In this document: in pieces, positions 1-8,702 of the stretch
Layout: each line of letters begins with the position of its first letter
How positions within the stretch are numbered: position 1 is the stretch's first letter
Source: Kribbella steppae
Lineage (GTDB): Bacteria > Actinomycetota > Actinomycetes > Propionibacteriales > Kribbellaceae
Assembly: GCF_004342025.1 (NCBI RefSeq)
Contig: NZ_SLWN01000004.1
Span: 372,001-436,000 of the forward strand
DNA: 64,000 bases
Direction: 5' to 3'
Notes under the pieces: model-generated
The model's database searches: none
What the model saw: the letters and a program-made list of their open reading frames with translations, nothing else
What the model was told of the DNA's origin: nothing
Program-made: the position numbers and the translations under genes

Positions 1-413
1 CCGGCCGGGCTGTCGATCCAGCCGTACGACGGTTCGGTCGCGTCGGCCAGACGTCGTACGAAGGTCGCGTCGGTGTCGAGCCGGGCTGGCGGGGTGCCCT
101 GGCTGCGATGGTACTCGCGGCCGTCGACGATGGTGAAGAACGCCTCGGAGTCGTCCGGCAGGTTGCTCTGCAACCAGCGGTCGAGCAGAGCCTCGGGCCG
201 CGTGAAGGACGCGGCCGCCTGGGACTTCGCGAAGGCGCGGAACTTGTTCGCCTCGTGGGTCAGTTCGTCGTCCGCGGCGGCGTCGGCGCGGGCCGCGAGG
301 ACCTGCCAGGTGAGAAACACCAGTGCGGAGAGTGCGAGTGCGAGCACACCGAACAACCAGCCGATGATCCGCACCCGGGCGCTGACCACCGGCAGCCGCC
401 GGCCATCACCCAT
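1..413 (-). CDS. Sensor histidine kinase, N-terminal part, runs off the window
   Basis: Only the first ~137 residues lie in the window. They show a basic N-terminus, one long membrane helix at about residues 16-40 (IIGWLFGVLALALSALVFL), then an acidic helical segment and an extracytoplasmic region. This is the usual start of an OmpR-partner sensor kinase; the HAMP, HisKA and ATPase domains would be outside the window, so the kinase call is an inference from the layout. The ATG at 413 overlaps the stop of the upstream small membrane protein by 8 bp, so the two are probably translationally coupled. Confidence 0.6.
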   Translation of the reverse strand, partial: MGDGRRLPVVSARVRIIGWLFGVLALALSALVFLTWQVLAARADAAADDELTHEANKFRAFAKSQAAASFTRPEALLDRWLQSNLPDDSEAFFTIVDGREYHRSQGTPPARLDTDATFVRRLADATEPSYGWIDSPA

Positions 414-699
414 CGTCGTCGTCCGGGTCGTCCACGCCATCGTCGTCATCGTCCGGCCCGGCGGTCTGCGCGGGGGGCGGCGACACCGGTTCGGCACCTG
501 TGGTGCTCGTCACCGTGGGCTTCGTCGGCGTCGGCGTGGGGGTCGGCGTCGGCGTTGGCGTCGTACTGGATCCGGCTGGTACCACGACCGTCTCGCCGAG
601 CTCAGGCGACGACCGCTCGGCCAGGTACCGGGGCAGCAGAACACCGGCCACCACCAGCACACCGGCGACGACCGCGTAGATCACGCGTGGGGACCGCAT
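406..699 (-). CDS. Small membrane-anchored protein with Thr-Pro repeat and acidic tail
   Basis: A short protein (about 97 residues) with one N-terminal membrane helix (VIYAVVAGVLVVAGVLL), an extracytoplasmic region with a (TP)n tract and a C-terminus that is almost only Asp. No family was recognised. It precedes and overlaps the histidine kinase gene, so it may be an accessory of that signalling system. The start is uncertain: ATG at 699 is chosen because GAGG lies just before it; a GTG at 732 in the same frame has no visible ribosome binding site. The Asp tail could bind cations, but that is speculation. Confidence 0.5.
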   Translation of the reverse strand: MRSPRVIYAVVAGVLVVAGVLLPRYLAERSSPELGETVVVPAGSSTTPTPTPTPTPTPTKPTVTSTTGAEPVSPPPAQTAGPDDDDDGVDDPDDDDG

Positions 700-777
700 C
701 CTCAAAGCCTGCGATCTCTCCCGGAGAACCACATGAGCCGAAGATTACAGATTTCTCATGATCAGGAGGCTCGGGGT

Positions 778-863
778 ACCGAAGGACAGGACGTATCGGG
801 TCTGGATCGAGGTGCTCACGCGGGGCAGGGCGCGGAGAAGGCGACTACCTCCTGTCCTTCGGT
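778..863. repeat. 14-bp perfect inverted repeat in the gap before the SDR gene
   Basis: ACCGAAGGACAGGA at 778-791 is repeated as its exact reverse complement at 850-863, with 58 bases between. It lies in the divergent gap between the small membrane protein and the SDR gene. It could be two half-sites of one regulator or a large cruciform. No regulator is assigned. Confidence 0.6.
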
Positions 864-912
864 CCCGGTATTCCGGTTGCCCGGTGGGAGCTGAGCCGAA
901 AGGATCGTGGCT

Positions 913-1671
913 ATGACCGACCAACGCCCTGTGGCACTCATCACCGGCGTCGGCCGCACCGTGGGGATCGGCGCCGGCCTCGCCCGCAAGCTCGCGGCCT
1001 CCGGCTGGGACATCGCCTTCACCTACTGGACCGCGTACGACGAGCGGATGACGTGGGGCGTGCAGTCGGGCGCGACGCAGGAGATCACCGAGGAACTTCG
1101 CAGCCTCGGCGCGACCGCGGTGCCGATCGAGGCCGATCTGGTCGACCCCGCCGCGCCCGAGCGGATCTTCGACGAGGCGGAGAAGCATCTGGGCAACGTC
1201 ACCGCGCTCGTCATGTGCCACTGCGAATCGGTCAACTCGAGCATCCTCGACACGACCGTCGAGAGCTTCGACCGGCACTTCGCCGTGAACGCGCGGGCGA
1301 CGTGGCTGCTGATCCGCGAGTTCGGGCGCCGCTTCACCGGCGTACCCGGGACCGGACGGATCATCGCGCTCACCAGCGATCACACCGTCCACAACCTCCC
1401 GTACGGCGCGAGCAAGGGTGCACTGGATCGCATCACAATGGCCGCCGCCCACGAACTCGCCCATCTCGGCATCAGTGCGAACGTGGTCAACCCCGGCCCG
1501 GTCGACACCGGCTGGATGAGCGACGAGATCCGCGCCAGCGGAATCAAGCAGACGCCGCTCGGCCGCCTCGGCACTCCACAGGACACCGCTAACCTGGTCG
1601 ACTTCCTCTGCTCCGAGCAGGGCCAATGGATCAACGGCCAGCTACTCCTGAGCAACGGCGGCTTCGCGTAG
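913..1671 (+). CDS. SDR-family NAD(P)-dependent oxidoreductase
   Basis: Short-chain dehydrogenase/reductase of 252 residues, the usual length. The N-terminal TGVGRTVGIG segment is the glycine-rich nucleotide-binding loop of this family, and Tyr164-Lys168 (PYGASK) is the catalytic YxxxK pair; the C-terminus has the common GQ-L-LSNGG ending (ketoacyl-reductase-like). ATG 913 is preferred to GTG 907 because AAGG at 900-903 has proper spacing only for 913. The substrate cannot be read from the sequence. Its 3' end overlaps the convergent membrane-protein gene by 30 bp. Confidence 0.85.
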   Translation: MTDQRPVALITGVGRTVGIGAGLARKLAASGWDIAFTYWTAYDERMTWGVQSGATQEITEELRSLGATAVPIEADLVDPAAPERIFDEAEKHLGNVTALVMCHCESVNSSILDTTVESFDRHFAVNARATWLLIREFGRRFTGVPGTGRIIALTSDHTVHNLPYGASKGALDRITMAAAHELAHLGISANVVNPGPVDTGWMSDEIRASGIKQTPLGRLGTPQDTANLVDFLCSEQGQWINGQLLLSNGGFA

Positions 1672-2181
1672 TCGGGTCTGCCTAGGCCGGTAGAGTTCGG
1701 CGGCGCCGGCGGCCAGGGTCAGGGACAGGACGAGGAAGCCGCCGTAGAGATACCAAGGGTTGATCGACTCGCCGTTGAGGCTCGCCCACAGGGCACCGTG
1801 CGAGAGCAGAATGCCGGCGGCGCCGGCCAGGCGGGCCCACAGGTGGTGGAGGTAGAGCAGACCACCCAGGAGGAACGCGGGCAGGAAGACCATCCCGGCA
1901 CCGGCGAAGGTGGGCAGGCACAGTACGGCGAGGGCCCGCCACCACCGGGATCGGCCGGCCTGGCGGACGCCGTACAGGATGCCGAGCGTGAGGCCGGTGA
2001 TGCTCGTGAACCCGAGGATCGTGGCGGTGCCGGCCCAGGTGAACTGCGGTTCGGTCGAAATCAGCCGCATCCACGTTCGGGCGGCGATACCCCACAGCAG
2101 ACCGAAGCCGAGCCCGGCCGCGGCCGAGCGTGGAACGCTCAGGCGACGCGGACCAGACTCTCTCGACTGCTGAATGGTCAC
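1642..2181 (-). CDS. Polytopic membrane protein of unknown function
   Basis: About 179 residues with four to five hydrophobic helices (for example LGFGLLWGIAARTW, ILGFTSITGLTLGILYG, FAGAGMVFLPAFLLGGLLYL and LYGGFLVLSLTLAAG). No family was recognised. GTG 2181 is chosen because it overlaps the stop of the upstream SOD-like gene as GTGA, a classic coupling arrangement; GTG 2199 is an upstream alternative. The 3' end overlaps the convergent SDR gene. Confidence 0.6.
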   Translation of the reverse strand: MTIQQSRESGPRRLSVPRSAAAGLGFGLLWGIAARTWMRLISTEPQFTWAGTATILGFTSITGLTLGILYGVRQAGRSRWWRALAVLCLPTFAGAGMVFLPAFLLGGLLYLHHLWARLAGAAGILLSHGALWASLNGESINPWYLYGGFLVLSLTLAAGAAELYRPRQTRLREAAVAQE

Positions 2182-2714
2182 CAAGCCAAGGGTAGGCACG
2201 CCAGCCGTTGGCCGGCGGCACCATGGTGATCGGTCGGCTTCTCATGGATGACGACCGACCGGTTGCCCGGCAGGGGAGTGAAGGGTACGACGGTCATCGC
2301 GTTGCCGGCGCCGGATGGGCTGACGGTGAAGTCGAACCAGATCTCGGTGCTGGGGTTGACGCGCGGCGGGACCGTCCCGGCGATGGTGTCGGTGTTGTAG
2401 TGCGGACCGGCCGCCGCGCCGTCACCAGCGACGCACGGGCCGGCATGCAGATGAGCACCGAACGATCGTCCAGCCTTGGACGTGTCGATCCCCCGCACCT
2501 GAAGGATCGCCAGGGTCGAGTCGCCGTGTGACACCAGCACCGCGAGAGCCCGCGCCTTGTCGAACGGCCCGCTCGTGGTTGGCGCCAGGTCGCGGAGGTC
2601 GTCGTGCGCAGTGACGACGCCCGTCTCTACCAAAGGTGCTGCCTGCGCCGCAGTTGGTATTGCCAGTGCGGTGACGGCCAGAACGGCCAGTGTGCTGCGA
2701 AGAACTGCTGTCAT
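2178..2714 (-). CDS. Secreted Cu-Zn superoxide dismutase-like protein
   Basis: 178 residues. A Sec signal peptide (LAVLAVTALAIPTAAQAAP) is followed by a domain with SodC-type landmarks: an HLH pair in FGAHLHAGPCVAGDG, a further His in GPHYN, and a C-terminal VVIHEKPTDHHG...RLACLPL block resembling the SodC end. These suit copper/zinc ligands, but spacing differs from classic SodC, so catalysis is not certain. The start at ATG 2714 has GAGGGAG just upstream. A longer reading frame continues upstream but is antisense to the LysR gene. It is coupled to the downstream membrane protein. Confidence 0.65.
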   Translation of the reverse strand: MTAVLRSTLAVLAVTALAIPTAAQAAPLVETGVVTAHDDLRDLAPTTSGPFDKARALAVLVSHGDSTLAILQVRGIDTSKAGRSFGAHLHAGPCVAGDGAAAGPHYNTDTIAGTVPPRVNPSTEIWFDFTVSPSGAGNAMTVVPFTPLPGNRSVVIHEKPTDHHGAAGQRLACLPLAW

Positions 2715-2799
2715 GACTCCCTCGAGATCCGTACGAACCGGAAACCGTCGCAGGCGGGTGACAGTGCCCAAATCCTGCCGCAACCCAGGCAATGCCCGG

Positions 2800-3696
2800 C
2801 TACCGGGTGGGTCTGGCGAGCGTTGAGGCGGCTTGTTGGAGGGTGGTGAGGACAGTGCGGACTGCTTGGCGGGCGGTGCGTTCGGGGCGGTGGAGGGCGT
2901 CGATGTGGCGGCGGGCGTGGACGCCGCGGAGGGGGCGGAGGACGACGGATGGGTGGCGGCGGGCGGTCCAGCGCGGGAGGAGGGCGATGCCGCCGCCGGC
3001 CGCGACCACTTCGGCGACGACGGTGAACTCGTTGATGCGGTGGACCAGGTCGAGGCGATGGTTGGCGGCGGCACCGATCGCCTCGATGGTGGCCATCAGC
3101 GGGAAGCCGTCGTGGACGGTGATCCAGGGTTCGTGAGCCACGTCGCGCGGAGTCAGTTGACGTTTGGCAGCCAACGGGTGGTCGACGGGTAAGGCGACGT
3201 CGAGGGGTTCGTGGAGTAACGAGGTGACGGCGACCGTACGCGGCCAAGCGGCGCCGTGGTCGAGGCGGTGTGCGAGGACGACGTCGTACTCGCGGGCCAG
3301 CAACGGGAACTCGTCCTGCGGGACGTCCTCGTCGTGCAGGCTGAGCTGTGGAGCGGCGTCGGCGCGCAGCAGCAACGGAAAGAACGTCGCCGCGGCACTG
3401 TGGAAGGCAGCGACCGACACGACACCATCGGGCTGTTCGATGAAGTCGTCGACGGTGTGCCGCGCCTTGGCCAGCGCGCTCTCCACGTCGGCCGCCGCGC
3501 CGGCGAGCGCGCGCCCGGCCGCGGTGAGAACGACCCGTCGGCCGTCGCGTTCGGTCAGCGGGACCGGGATCGACCGCTGCAACAGCCTGAGCTGCTGTGA
3601 GATCGCCGACGGCGTCACCAGCAACGCCTCCGCGGCAGCGGTCACGCTCCCCAACTCGCCGACTTCCCGGAGCACCCGCAACTGTCGCTCGTCCAT
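2800..3696 (-). CDS. LysR-family transcriptional regulator
   Basis: 298 residues: N-terminal winged helix (DERQLRVLREVGELGSVTAAAEAL, SAISQQLRLLQ) and a C-terminal periplasmic-binding-like effector domain, the normal LysR layout. ATG 3696 is the family start; TACAGT a few bases upstream looks like a -10 box, so the mRNA may be almost leaderless. The gene is divergent from an EamA transporter 80 bp away, the standard LysR/exporter pairing, so control of that transporter is a reasonable inference. Confidence 0.88.
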   Translation of the reverse strand: MDERQLRVLREVGELGSVTAAAEALLVTPSAISQQLRLLQRSIPVPLTERDGRRVVLTAAGRALAGAAADVESALAKARHTVDDFIEQPDGVVSVAAFHSAAATFFPLLLRADAAPQLSLHDEDVPQDEFPLLAREYDVVLAHRLDHGAAWPRTVAVTSLLHEPLDVALPVDHPLAAKRQLTPRDVAHEPWITVHDGFPLMATIEAIGAAANHRLDLVHRINEFTVVAEVVAAGGGIALLPRWTARRHPSVVLRPLRGVHARRHIDALHRPERTARQAVRTVLTTLQQAASTLARPTR

Positions 3697-3776
3697 TCCT
3701 ACACTGTAGGCCTGCTTCAAGGTCGGTTAAGAAGTTGGTACTTGGCTTCACCGTCGTGACCGCGCACCGTTGAGCC

Positions 3777-4883
3777 GTGCTCGCCTCCCGCCGTACCGAC
3801 ATAGTGTTGTTGCTGGTCGCCGTCGTGTGGGGCTCGAGCTATCTCGCCGCCAAGACCGCGACCGGCTCGACACCGGTCCTGACCGTGCTGTTCCTGCGCT
3901 ACGGGATCTCAGCGATCGCACTCCTGCTCTTCGTCAGGAGCGTGAATCGACGTGAGCTCAAGGTCGGCGGGCTGCTCGGTCTGAGTCAGGCGGCGGTGCT
4001 GGTGCTGGAGACGTACGGCGTCACGCACACCAGCGCAGCCAACGCGGGGCTGATCATCAGCCTGACGCTCGTACTGACACCGCTGATGGACCGGCGCCGC
4101 ATGCCGCCGAGGTTCTTCCTCGCCGCGGGGATCTGCATCGTCGCCGTCGGTTTGCTCATGTCCGGCAACGGCCTCCATGCCCCTGGTATCGGCGACCTGC
4201 TCATGCTCGCTGCCGCGGTCGTCCGCGCCGCCCATGTCGCCCTCGTCGGCCGCCTCGCGACCGACCTCCGACCGTTGCAGGTGACAACAGTGCAGACTGT
4301 CGTCGGTACGGCGCTCTTCGCAGGACCAGCCGTTGGACACCTGCCGACCGACGCCGGCGTGGCGACCTGGTTGCAACTGGTCTACCTCGCCCTGTTCTGC
4401 AGCGTCTTCGCCTTCCTCGCACAGACCTGGGCCGTGCAACGCACGTCCGCCAGCCGGGCCAGTCTCCTGCTCGGCACCGAACCCGTCTGGGCTGTTGCCA
4501 TCGGCATCGTCCTCGCCGACGAGCGCCTCACCGTGCCGGCCGCGATCGGCGCCGTACTGATGCTGACCGGCACCACCTGGGGTCAGTCCATTGAGCGGAC
4601 ACACCGCATCCGGTCTGGACCTGTCGTGGTCGATGATGGGGGGACGTCGGGAGGTGTGGATGCGCTTCGAGGTGCTCGGGCCGGTGCGGGTGGCCCAGAA
4701 CGGGGAGGTGCTCGGCCCGATCTCGGAGCTGCGGCGCCGGCTGCTCGCCGTCCTGCTGGTGCGAGCCGGTCGACCGGTGCCGACGGACGTGCTCGCCGAG
4801 GCCCTGTGGGGTCCCGCGGCTCCGCGTCGTACGGGGAACAGCATGCAGATCCACGTGCACCGGCTGCGCCAGATCCTGGATAG
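3777..4883 (+). CDS. EamA/DMT-family transporter with an abnormal C-terminal extension
   Basis: Residues 1-285 form a typical ten-helix drug/metabolite transporter with two EamA repeats (VAVVWGSSYLAAK at the start; LLLGTEPVWAVAIGIVL in repeat two). The family normally ends about here. In this gene the frame stays open for some 80 more residues, Gly/Ala/Arg-rich and hydrophilic, because it reads into the SARP gene (from 4660) in another frame. I infer that the native stop was lost by frameshift or recombination. The start is GTG 3777; the LysR gene is divergent. Confidence 0.8.
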   Translation: MLASRRTDIVLLLVAVVWGSSYLAAKTATGSTPVLTVLFLRYGISAIALLLFVRSVNRRELKVGGLLGLSQAAVLVLETYGVTHTSAANAGLIISLTLVLTPLMDRRRMPPRFFLAAGICIVAVGLLMSGNGLHAPGIGDLLMLAAAVVRAAHVALVGRLATDLRPLQVTTVQTVVGTALFAGPAVGHLPTDAGVATWLQLVYLALFCSVFAFLAQTWAVQRTSASRASLLLGTEPVWAVAIGIVLADERLTVPAAIGAVLMLTGTTWGQSIERTHRIRSGPVVVDDGGTSGGVDALRGARAGAGGPERGGARPDLGAAAPAARRPAGASRSTGADGRARRGPVGSRGSASYGEQHADPRAPAAPDPG

Positions 4884-5970
4884 CCCGGACCGGCTGATCC
4901 TTGTGTCCGGCGGCTATCTGCTGAAGGTCGACCCGGATGAGCTCGATGCCGACATGTTCAGCCGCCTGCACGCCGAGGCACGTCGTACGGCGGAAGCCGG
5001 CGATCTCGAGCTGGCCATCGCCCAGTTCCGTGAGGCGCTGGCGTTGTGGCGCGATGCGCCGTACGCCGACATCGACGAGACCGAGGTGGTCGCGCCTGAG
5101 GCGAAGCGGCTGTCCGAAAGTCGACTGGTCGCTTATGAGGAGCTGTTCGACGCCGAGCTGGCGCGTGGCCGGGCGCGGGAGATCGTGCCGGAGCTGACGG
5201 AGCTGGTCGCGGAGTATCCGTCGCGGGAGCGATTCATCGGTCAGCAGATGCTGGCGTTGTACCGGTCCGGTCGTCGTACGCGGGCGGAGGTCGCCTATCG
5301 GGCGGCGCGGCAGCGGCTGCGCTCGCGAATTGCGGGCGGAACCGGGCCGTGAACTCCGGGAGCTGGGCGAGGCGATCCGGATCGAGGATCCCACGCTCGA
5401 ACACGAACCCCCGACGCCGGACCAACCCGCCACGCCGGCGCCGGCTCCGGCAGTGCGGCCGAGCCAGCTACCGCCGTCGCCCGGCGCGTTCTTCGGCCGT
5501 GAAGCCGAGCTGGACGAGCTCGACGGGGCCGACGCTGTGGTTCTGCTGACCGGGATGGCCGGGATCGGGAAAACCGGTCTCGCGTTGCAGTACGCACACC
5601 AGGTCGCCGACCGGTTCGGCGACGGCCAGCTCTACATCGACCTGTGTGGGGCACGCACCCGGGCCGGCAGTCGATCCACTGCCAGCGCTCGGACAGCTGC
5701 TCCGCGGCCTCGGCGTCCAGTACTTCCTGCGTTCGCTCGAGATCCACCGAGCGGACGGGGACCACGCGGCCCAGGCACGCACGCTGAGCAACATCGGCGC
5801 GCTCGCGTTCGATCGCGGTCAGCTGCACAGATACGAGCAGATGTCGGAGGAGCTCCTCCGGCTGTCCGCCGGAAAGCACGACCGGATGACCGCGCTCGCG
5901 GTACCCGAGCTGATTCGTGGACGCACGATGCTTGGCCGCCTGGACGGCGTCGACCAGCTGATCACGCCCC
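4660..5970 (+). pseudogene. SARP/AfsR-type regulator, broken by two frameshifts and an internal deletion
   Basis: ATG 4660 has a good GGGAGG site. The first 220 residues are an OmpR-like winged helix and BTAD domain (MRFEVLGPVRV, SMQIHVHRLRQIL, DMFSRLHAEARR). At about 5324-5327 the frame breaks: the expected continuation (AEPGRELRELGEAI) is in another frame. That frame holds the NB-ARC start with Walker A (GMAGIGKTGLALQYA), then breaks again near 5645, where the next frame continues as APGPAVDPLPALGQLLRGLG. After that the sequence jumps directly into TPR-like repeats (ARTLSNIGALAFDRGQ), so most of the NB-ARC domain is deleted. I consider it non-functional, although the BTAD part could be made as a 230-residue protein. 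Confidence 0.8.
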
Positions 5971-6004
5971 GGCCGAGCCCCCATGATCAGGGCTCGCCTG
6001 GGAG

Positions 6005-6118
6005 GTGGCTCTGCGGTTCGAGATGCTGGGGACTGTCCGAGCGGTCGATGACGGACAGGTGGTCGGGCCGATCTCGGAGTTGCGCCGCCGGTTGCCCGCC
6101 GCCCTGCTGGTCAGGGCG
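6005..6118 (+). pseudogene. Remnant of a second SARP regulator (first ~38 residues)
   Basis: LRFEMLGTVRAVDDGQVVG is clearly paralogous to the start of the SARP at 4660, down to the GGGAGGTG just upstream and the shared VGPISELRRRL block. Similarity ends after about residue 38 (LLVRA), and the following sequence to 6191 resembles nothing recognised. It is therefore a truncated paralogue directly downstream of the broken copy. Confidence 0.7.
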
Positions 6119-6191
6119 ATCAGCCAGAGGCCGAAGCGGGCGTCACCGCAGGTGCCTCCCGGGATGGCCGGGAGGCAGCTGCGTGGTGTCG

Positions 6192-7643
6192 CTAGGAGCG
6201 CGTCCATTTCTGGTTGTCGGCGCCGTTGCACAGCCAGACGTCGACGGCCGTGCCGTTGCCCGTTCCGCCACCGGCGGCGTCGAGGCAGAGGTCAGGGCTC
6301 GCCACACTGGTGATGGTGAGGTCGGCGTTGAGGTTCCACGCCTGGTTGGCCGCGCCGGTGCAGTTCTCGATGGTGACCGCGCTGCCCGCGCCCGCGCCTG
6401 CGGTCATGCACTTGTCTGCGTAGACGGTGAGCTGCTTGTCGGCCGTGTAGTTCCACGACTGGTTGCCGCCGTTGTTGCAGTCCCACAGGTCGAGCGCCGT
6501 ACCAGGAGTCGTCGAGAAGCCGGGTACGTCGACACACCGGTTGCTGGCGACGCCACGCAGCGGCTCACCCGGAGGCGCCGGCGGCAGGTCGTTGGACGGC
6601 TCCTTCTTCAGCAGGCCCCAACCCCACCACAGCTGCGCCAGGCCACTCTCGCTGTTGACCTGCAGGTCATTCGGGCCGACCTGGGTCGTCATCGAGTAGG
6701 AGTCGCCGTTGCGCAGGCCGGGCCAGTAGACGATGCCCATGTTCTGCTCGCGCGCGACCTGCGTGAGCGCAGCGAGGTACGACGTGTAGACGTTGCCCTC
6801 GTGGTTGCCGTAGTTCAGGCCGATGGTCATCGGTGAACCGGCCTCGTCGATGATCGTGCGCCAGCCGTACTCGCCGATCCGGGGCCGCAGGTTCGCCAGC
6901 CAGGCCGCCTCGTTCTCGTCGGAGGCCCAGAAGCCGTAGAAGTGCAGCGACAGCAGGGTGCCCTCGAGCTCGGGCGCCGCGCCGACACCGGTGACGTTGT
7001 CGTTGTAGCCGCTGCCGGAGATGACGATCCGGCCGCGCGGAACGCTCTGGTGCTGGGCGATCCAGGACGAGGTGAGCGACACCCACTCGGTCAGCGAGTA
7101 GCCGAACGGCTCGTTCATCGGCTCGAAGTACACCCGCGGGTTCTTGCCGTACGCCGCGACCACGGTGTTCCACATGGCGGCGTACTTGGCCGGATCGTCG
7201 ACCCGGCCGTCCTTGGCGTTGTCGGCCTCCCAGTAGCTGAGGATGACCTTGAAGCCGCCGGCCACGGACGCGTCGATCGCACCCCGGTAGGACGTCCACC
7301 AGGCAGTCCCGACACTCGAGGGGTTGATCGGCAGGCGGATCGTGTTGGCCTTCAGTTCCTTGCGGAACTCGCCCGTGATGCCGATGGCCTTCTGGTACGT
7401 CGTCGCATACGAGTCCGCCGTACTGAGCCCGGACGGAACCACCTCGTCGTCGGCGTAGTTGTCCCGCGGGTCCGCCCAGTTCACACCCCGGAACTCGCTG
7501 GTCCCTGCGGGCCCGGTGTAGCCGGCGGTGGGGGCTGACCCGGCGTCGGCGGTCGTCGCCGCCCCGGCCTGCACCGTCATGGCGGCGACGACGGCTGTCG
7601 CCGCGAGCGCCGCGGCAGCGATACGCCCAACAGTTGATCTCAC
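6192..7643 (-). CDS. Secreted GH5-type glycoside hydrolase with C-terminal ricin-B lectin (CBM13) domain
   Basis: 483 residues. A Sec signal (IAAAALAATAVVAAMTVQAGA) is followed by a GH5-like barrel: YFEPMNEPFGY carries the probable acid/base Glu near residue 177, and TIIDEAGSP the probable nucleophile near 266. From about residue 361 a beta-trefoil domain has three QxW repeats (NQSWNY, NQAWNL, NQKWTR) and probably binds polysaccharide. GTG 7643 is chosen because GGAGAG lies 5 bases upstream and the signal peptide follows directly; the frame is open further upstream, but through the operators. The exact substrate (glucan, mannan or other) cannot be told. Confidence 0.85.
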   Translation of the reverse strand: MRSTVGRIAAAALAATAVVAAMTVQAGAATTADAGSAPTAGYTGPAGTSEFRGVNWADPRDNYADDEVVPSGLSTADSYATTYQKAIGITGEFRKELKANTIRLPINPSSVGTAWWTSYRGAIDASVAGGFKVILSYWEADNAKDGRVDDPAKYAAMWNTVVAAYGKNPRVYFEPMNEPFGYSLTEWVSLTSSWIAQHQSVPRGRIVISGSGYNDNVTGVGAAPELEGTLLSLHFYGFWASDENEAAWLANLRPRIGEYGWRTIIDEAGSPMTIGLNYGNHEGNVYTSYLAALTQVAREQNMGIVYWPGLRNGDSYSMTTQVGPNDLQVNSESGLAQLWWGWGLLKKEPSNDLPPAPPGEPLRGVASNRCVDVPGFSTTPGTALDLWDCNNGGNQSWNYTADKQLTVYADKCMTAGAGAGSAVTIENCTGAANQAWNLNADLTITSVASPDLCLDAAGGGTGNGTAVDVWLCNGADNQKWTRS

Positions 7644-7704
7644 GCGCTCTCCGATCCTCACGAGCGGCGGCCCCGCGCGCCGCGGATTTTGCGTCTCGCG
7701 GTGA

Positions 7705-7754
7705 TGTTTACGTAAACACGGGCGGGCGTCAATGGCCGATGTTTGCGTCAACAT
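7705..7754 (-). promoter_or_regulatory. Pair of LacI-type operators upstream of the GH5 gene
   Basis: TGTTTACGTAAACA at 7705-7718 is a perfect 14-bp palindrome with a central CG. ATGTTTGCGTCAACAT at 7739-7754 is a near palindrome of the same type. The centres are 35 bp apart and 60-110 bp before the GTG start. Central-CG palindromes of this form are typical of LacI-family repressors; which regulator binds is unknown. Confidence 0.65.
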
Positions 7755-7792
7755 AGGATGTGACCGGCGTCACACTCAAAACGTCGGACGTC

Positions 7793-8668
7793 CTATCCGA
7801 CCCGGACGCCGGTGATCGCGAAGCGTTCCACGTCCTGCACGTGACCGCCGGTCGAGGCCACGACCGTCACCGCACCCTCGGCGGCACCACGGAACGTCAC
7901 CCGGACCGACCAGGCTTGCTTCTCCCCGCCGCCCGGGAGACAGCACGACGATCCGATCGGCCGCTCGGCGCCGGATTGGCGTAGGTCGATCCGGATCGAC
8001 TCGTCCACTCCGGTGATTCGTCCGCCGACGGTGATCGGTGAGGTCACCTTCGCGCCGTACCGCGGTCGCTCGAGGGTGAGGGTGCTGTCCTGGCTGCCGA
8101 CGACCTCCCAGGGCGCGTCGTCACCCTGGCCGATGCGGACAAGGTGGAGCACCGCTGCGACACTCGCTGGACCTTCGCTGGACTGGTAGCCGACCGAGAT
8201 CCACGCCTCGTCGTCCTTGATCGAGCGGGTCACCACCCGGTCGATCTCGGTGAAGCCGAGGAAGCCGGTGGTGAAGGACAGCGCGGTCTCGTCCGCGTCC
8301 AGATGCCACGGCTGCTTCCCACCGTCGCGGTAGGCACTTTGCCACGCCGCAGCCTCGGCGACCGAGGCGAACGGCCACAAGGGCTGGTACGCAAAGGACT
8401 GCGCACTCGGCGGCACCTGCCTGGTCGGAGAGGGCGCTGCCGGTGACGGCGAGGACTGCGATGACGAGGTGGTGGTCGTCGGGGACGCGCCTGGCAGTGG
8501 TACGGCGCCTTGCCCGGTCGAAGCGGGGTCGCCGCCGAGGTACAGGACCCCGAGTCCGACCAGCAGCGCGGACAGCAGCGTGACCACCACGGCAGCCGCG
8601 ATAACCGCCACCGGTCGCGTCCTTCGCCGCTGCTGATCGCGTTCTTGTCCCGGCCCGCCCAGCGCCAT
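7793..8668 (-). CDS. Membrane-anchored protein with C-terminal Gmad2-like domain
   Basis: 291 residues. A cytoplasmic basic N-terminus and one membrane helix (VAVIAAAVVVTLLSALLVGLGVLYL) are followed by a Ser/Thr/Pro-rich linker and two extracellular parts. The last ~95 residues (RYGAKVTSPITVGGRITGVD onward) look like the immunoglobulin-like Gmad2 domain seen in germination and cell-surface proteins. The start at 8668 has GGAGG 8 bases upstream. No pathway can be assigned from the neighbours. Confidence 0.7.
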   Translation of the reverse strand: MALGGPGQERDQQRRRTRPVAVIAAAVVVTLLSALLVGLGVLYLGGDPASTGQGAVPLPGASPTTTTSSSQSSPSPAAPSPTRQVPPSAQSFAYQPLWPFASVAEAAAWQSAYRDGGKQPWHLDADETALSFTTGFLGFTEIDRVVTRSIKDDEAWISVGYQSSEGPASVAAVLHLVRIGQGDDAPWEVVGSQDSTLTLERPRYGAKVTSPITVGGRITGVDESIRIDLRQSGAERPIGSSCCLPGGGEKQAWSVRVTFRGAAEGAVTVVASTGGHVQDVERFAITGVRVG

Positions 8669-8702
8669 CTGACCAGCCTCCCGCCCCTACCCCATTAGAC
8701 CG

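Noticed and set aside
745..1626. Long minus-strand frame opposite the SDR gene
   Set aside because: It is a GC-rich shadow frame without domain content; the SDR frame has clear catalytic motifs.
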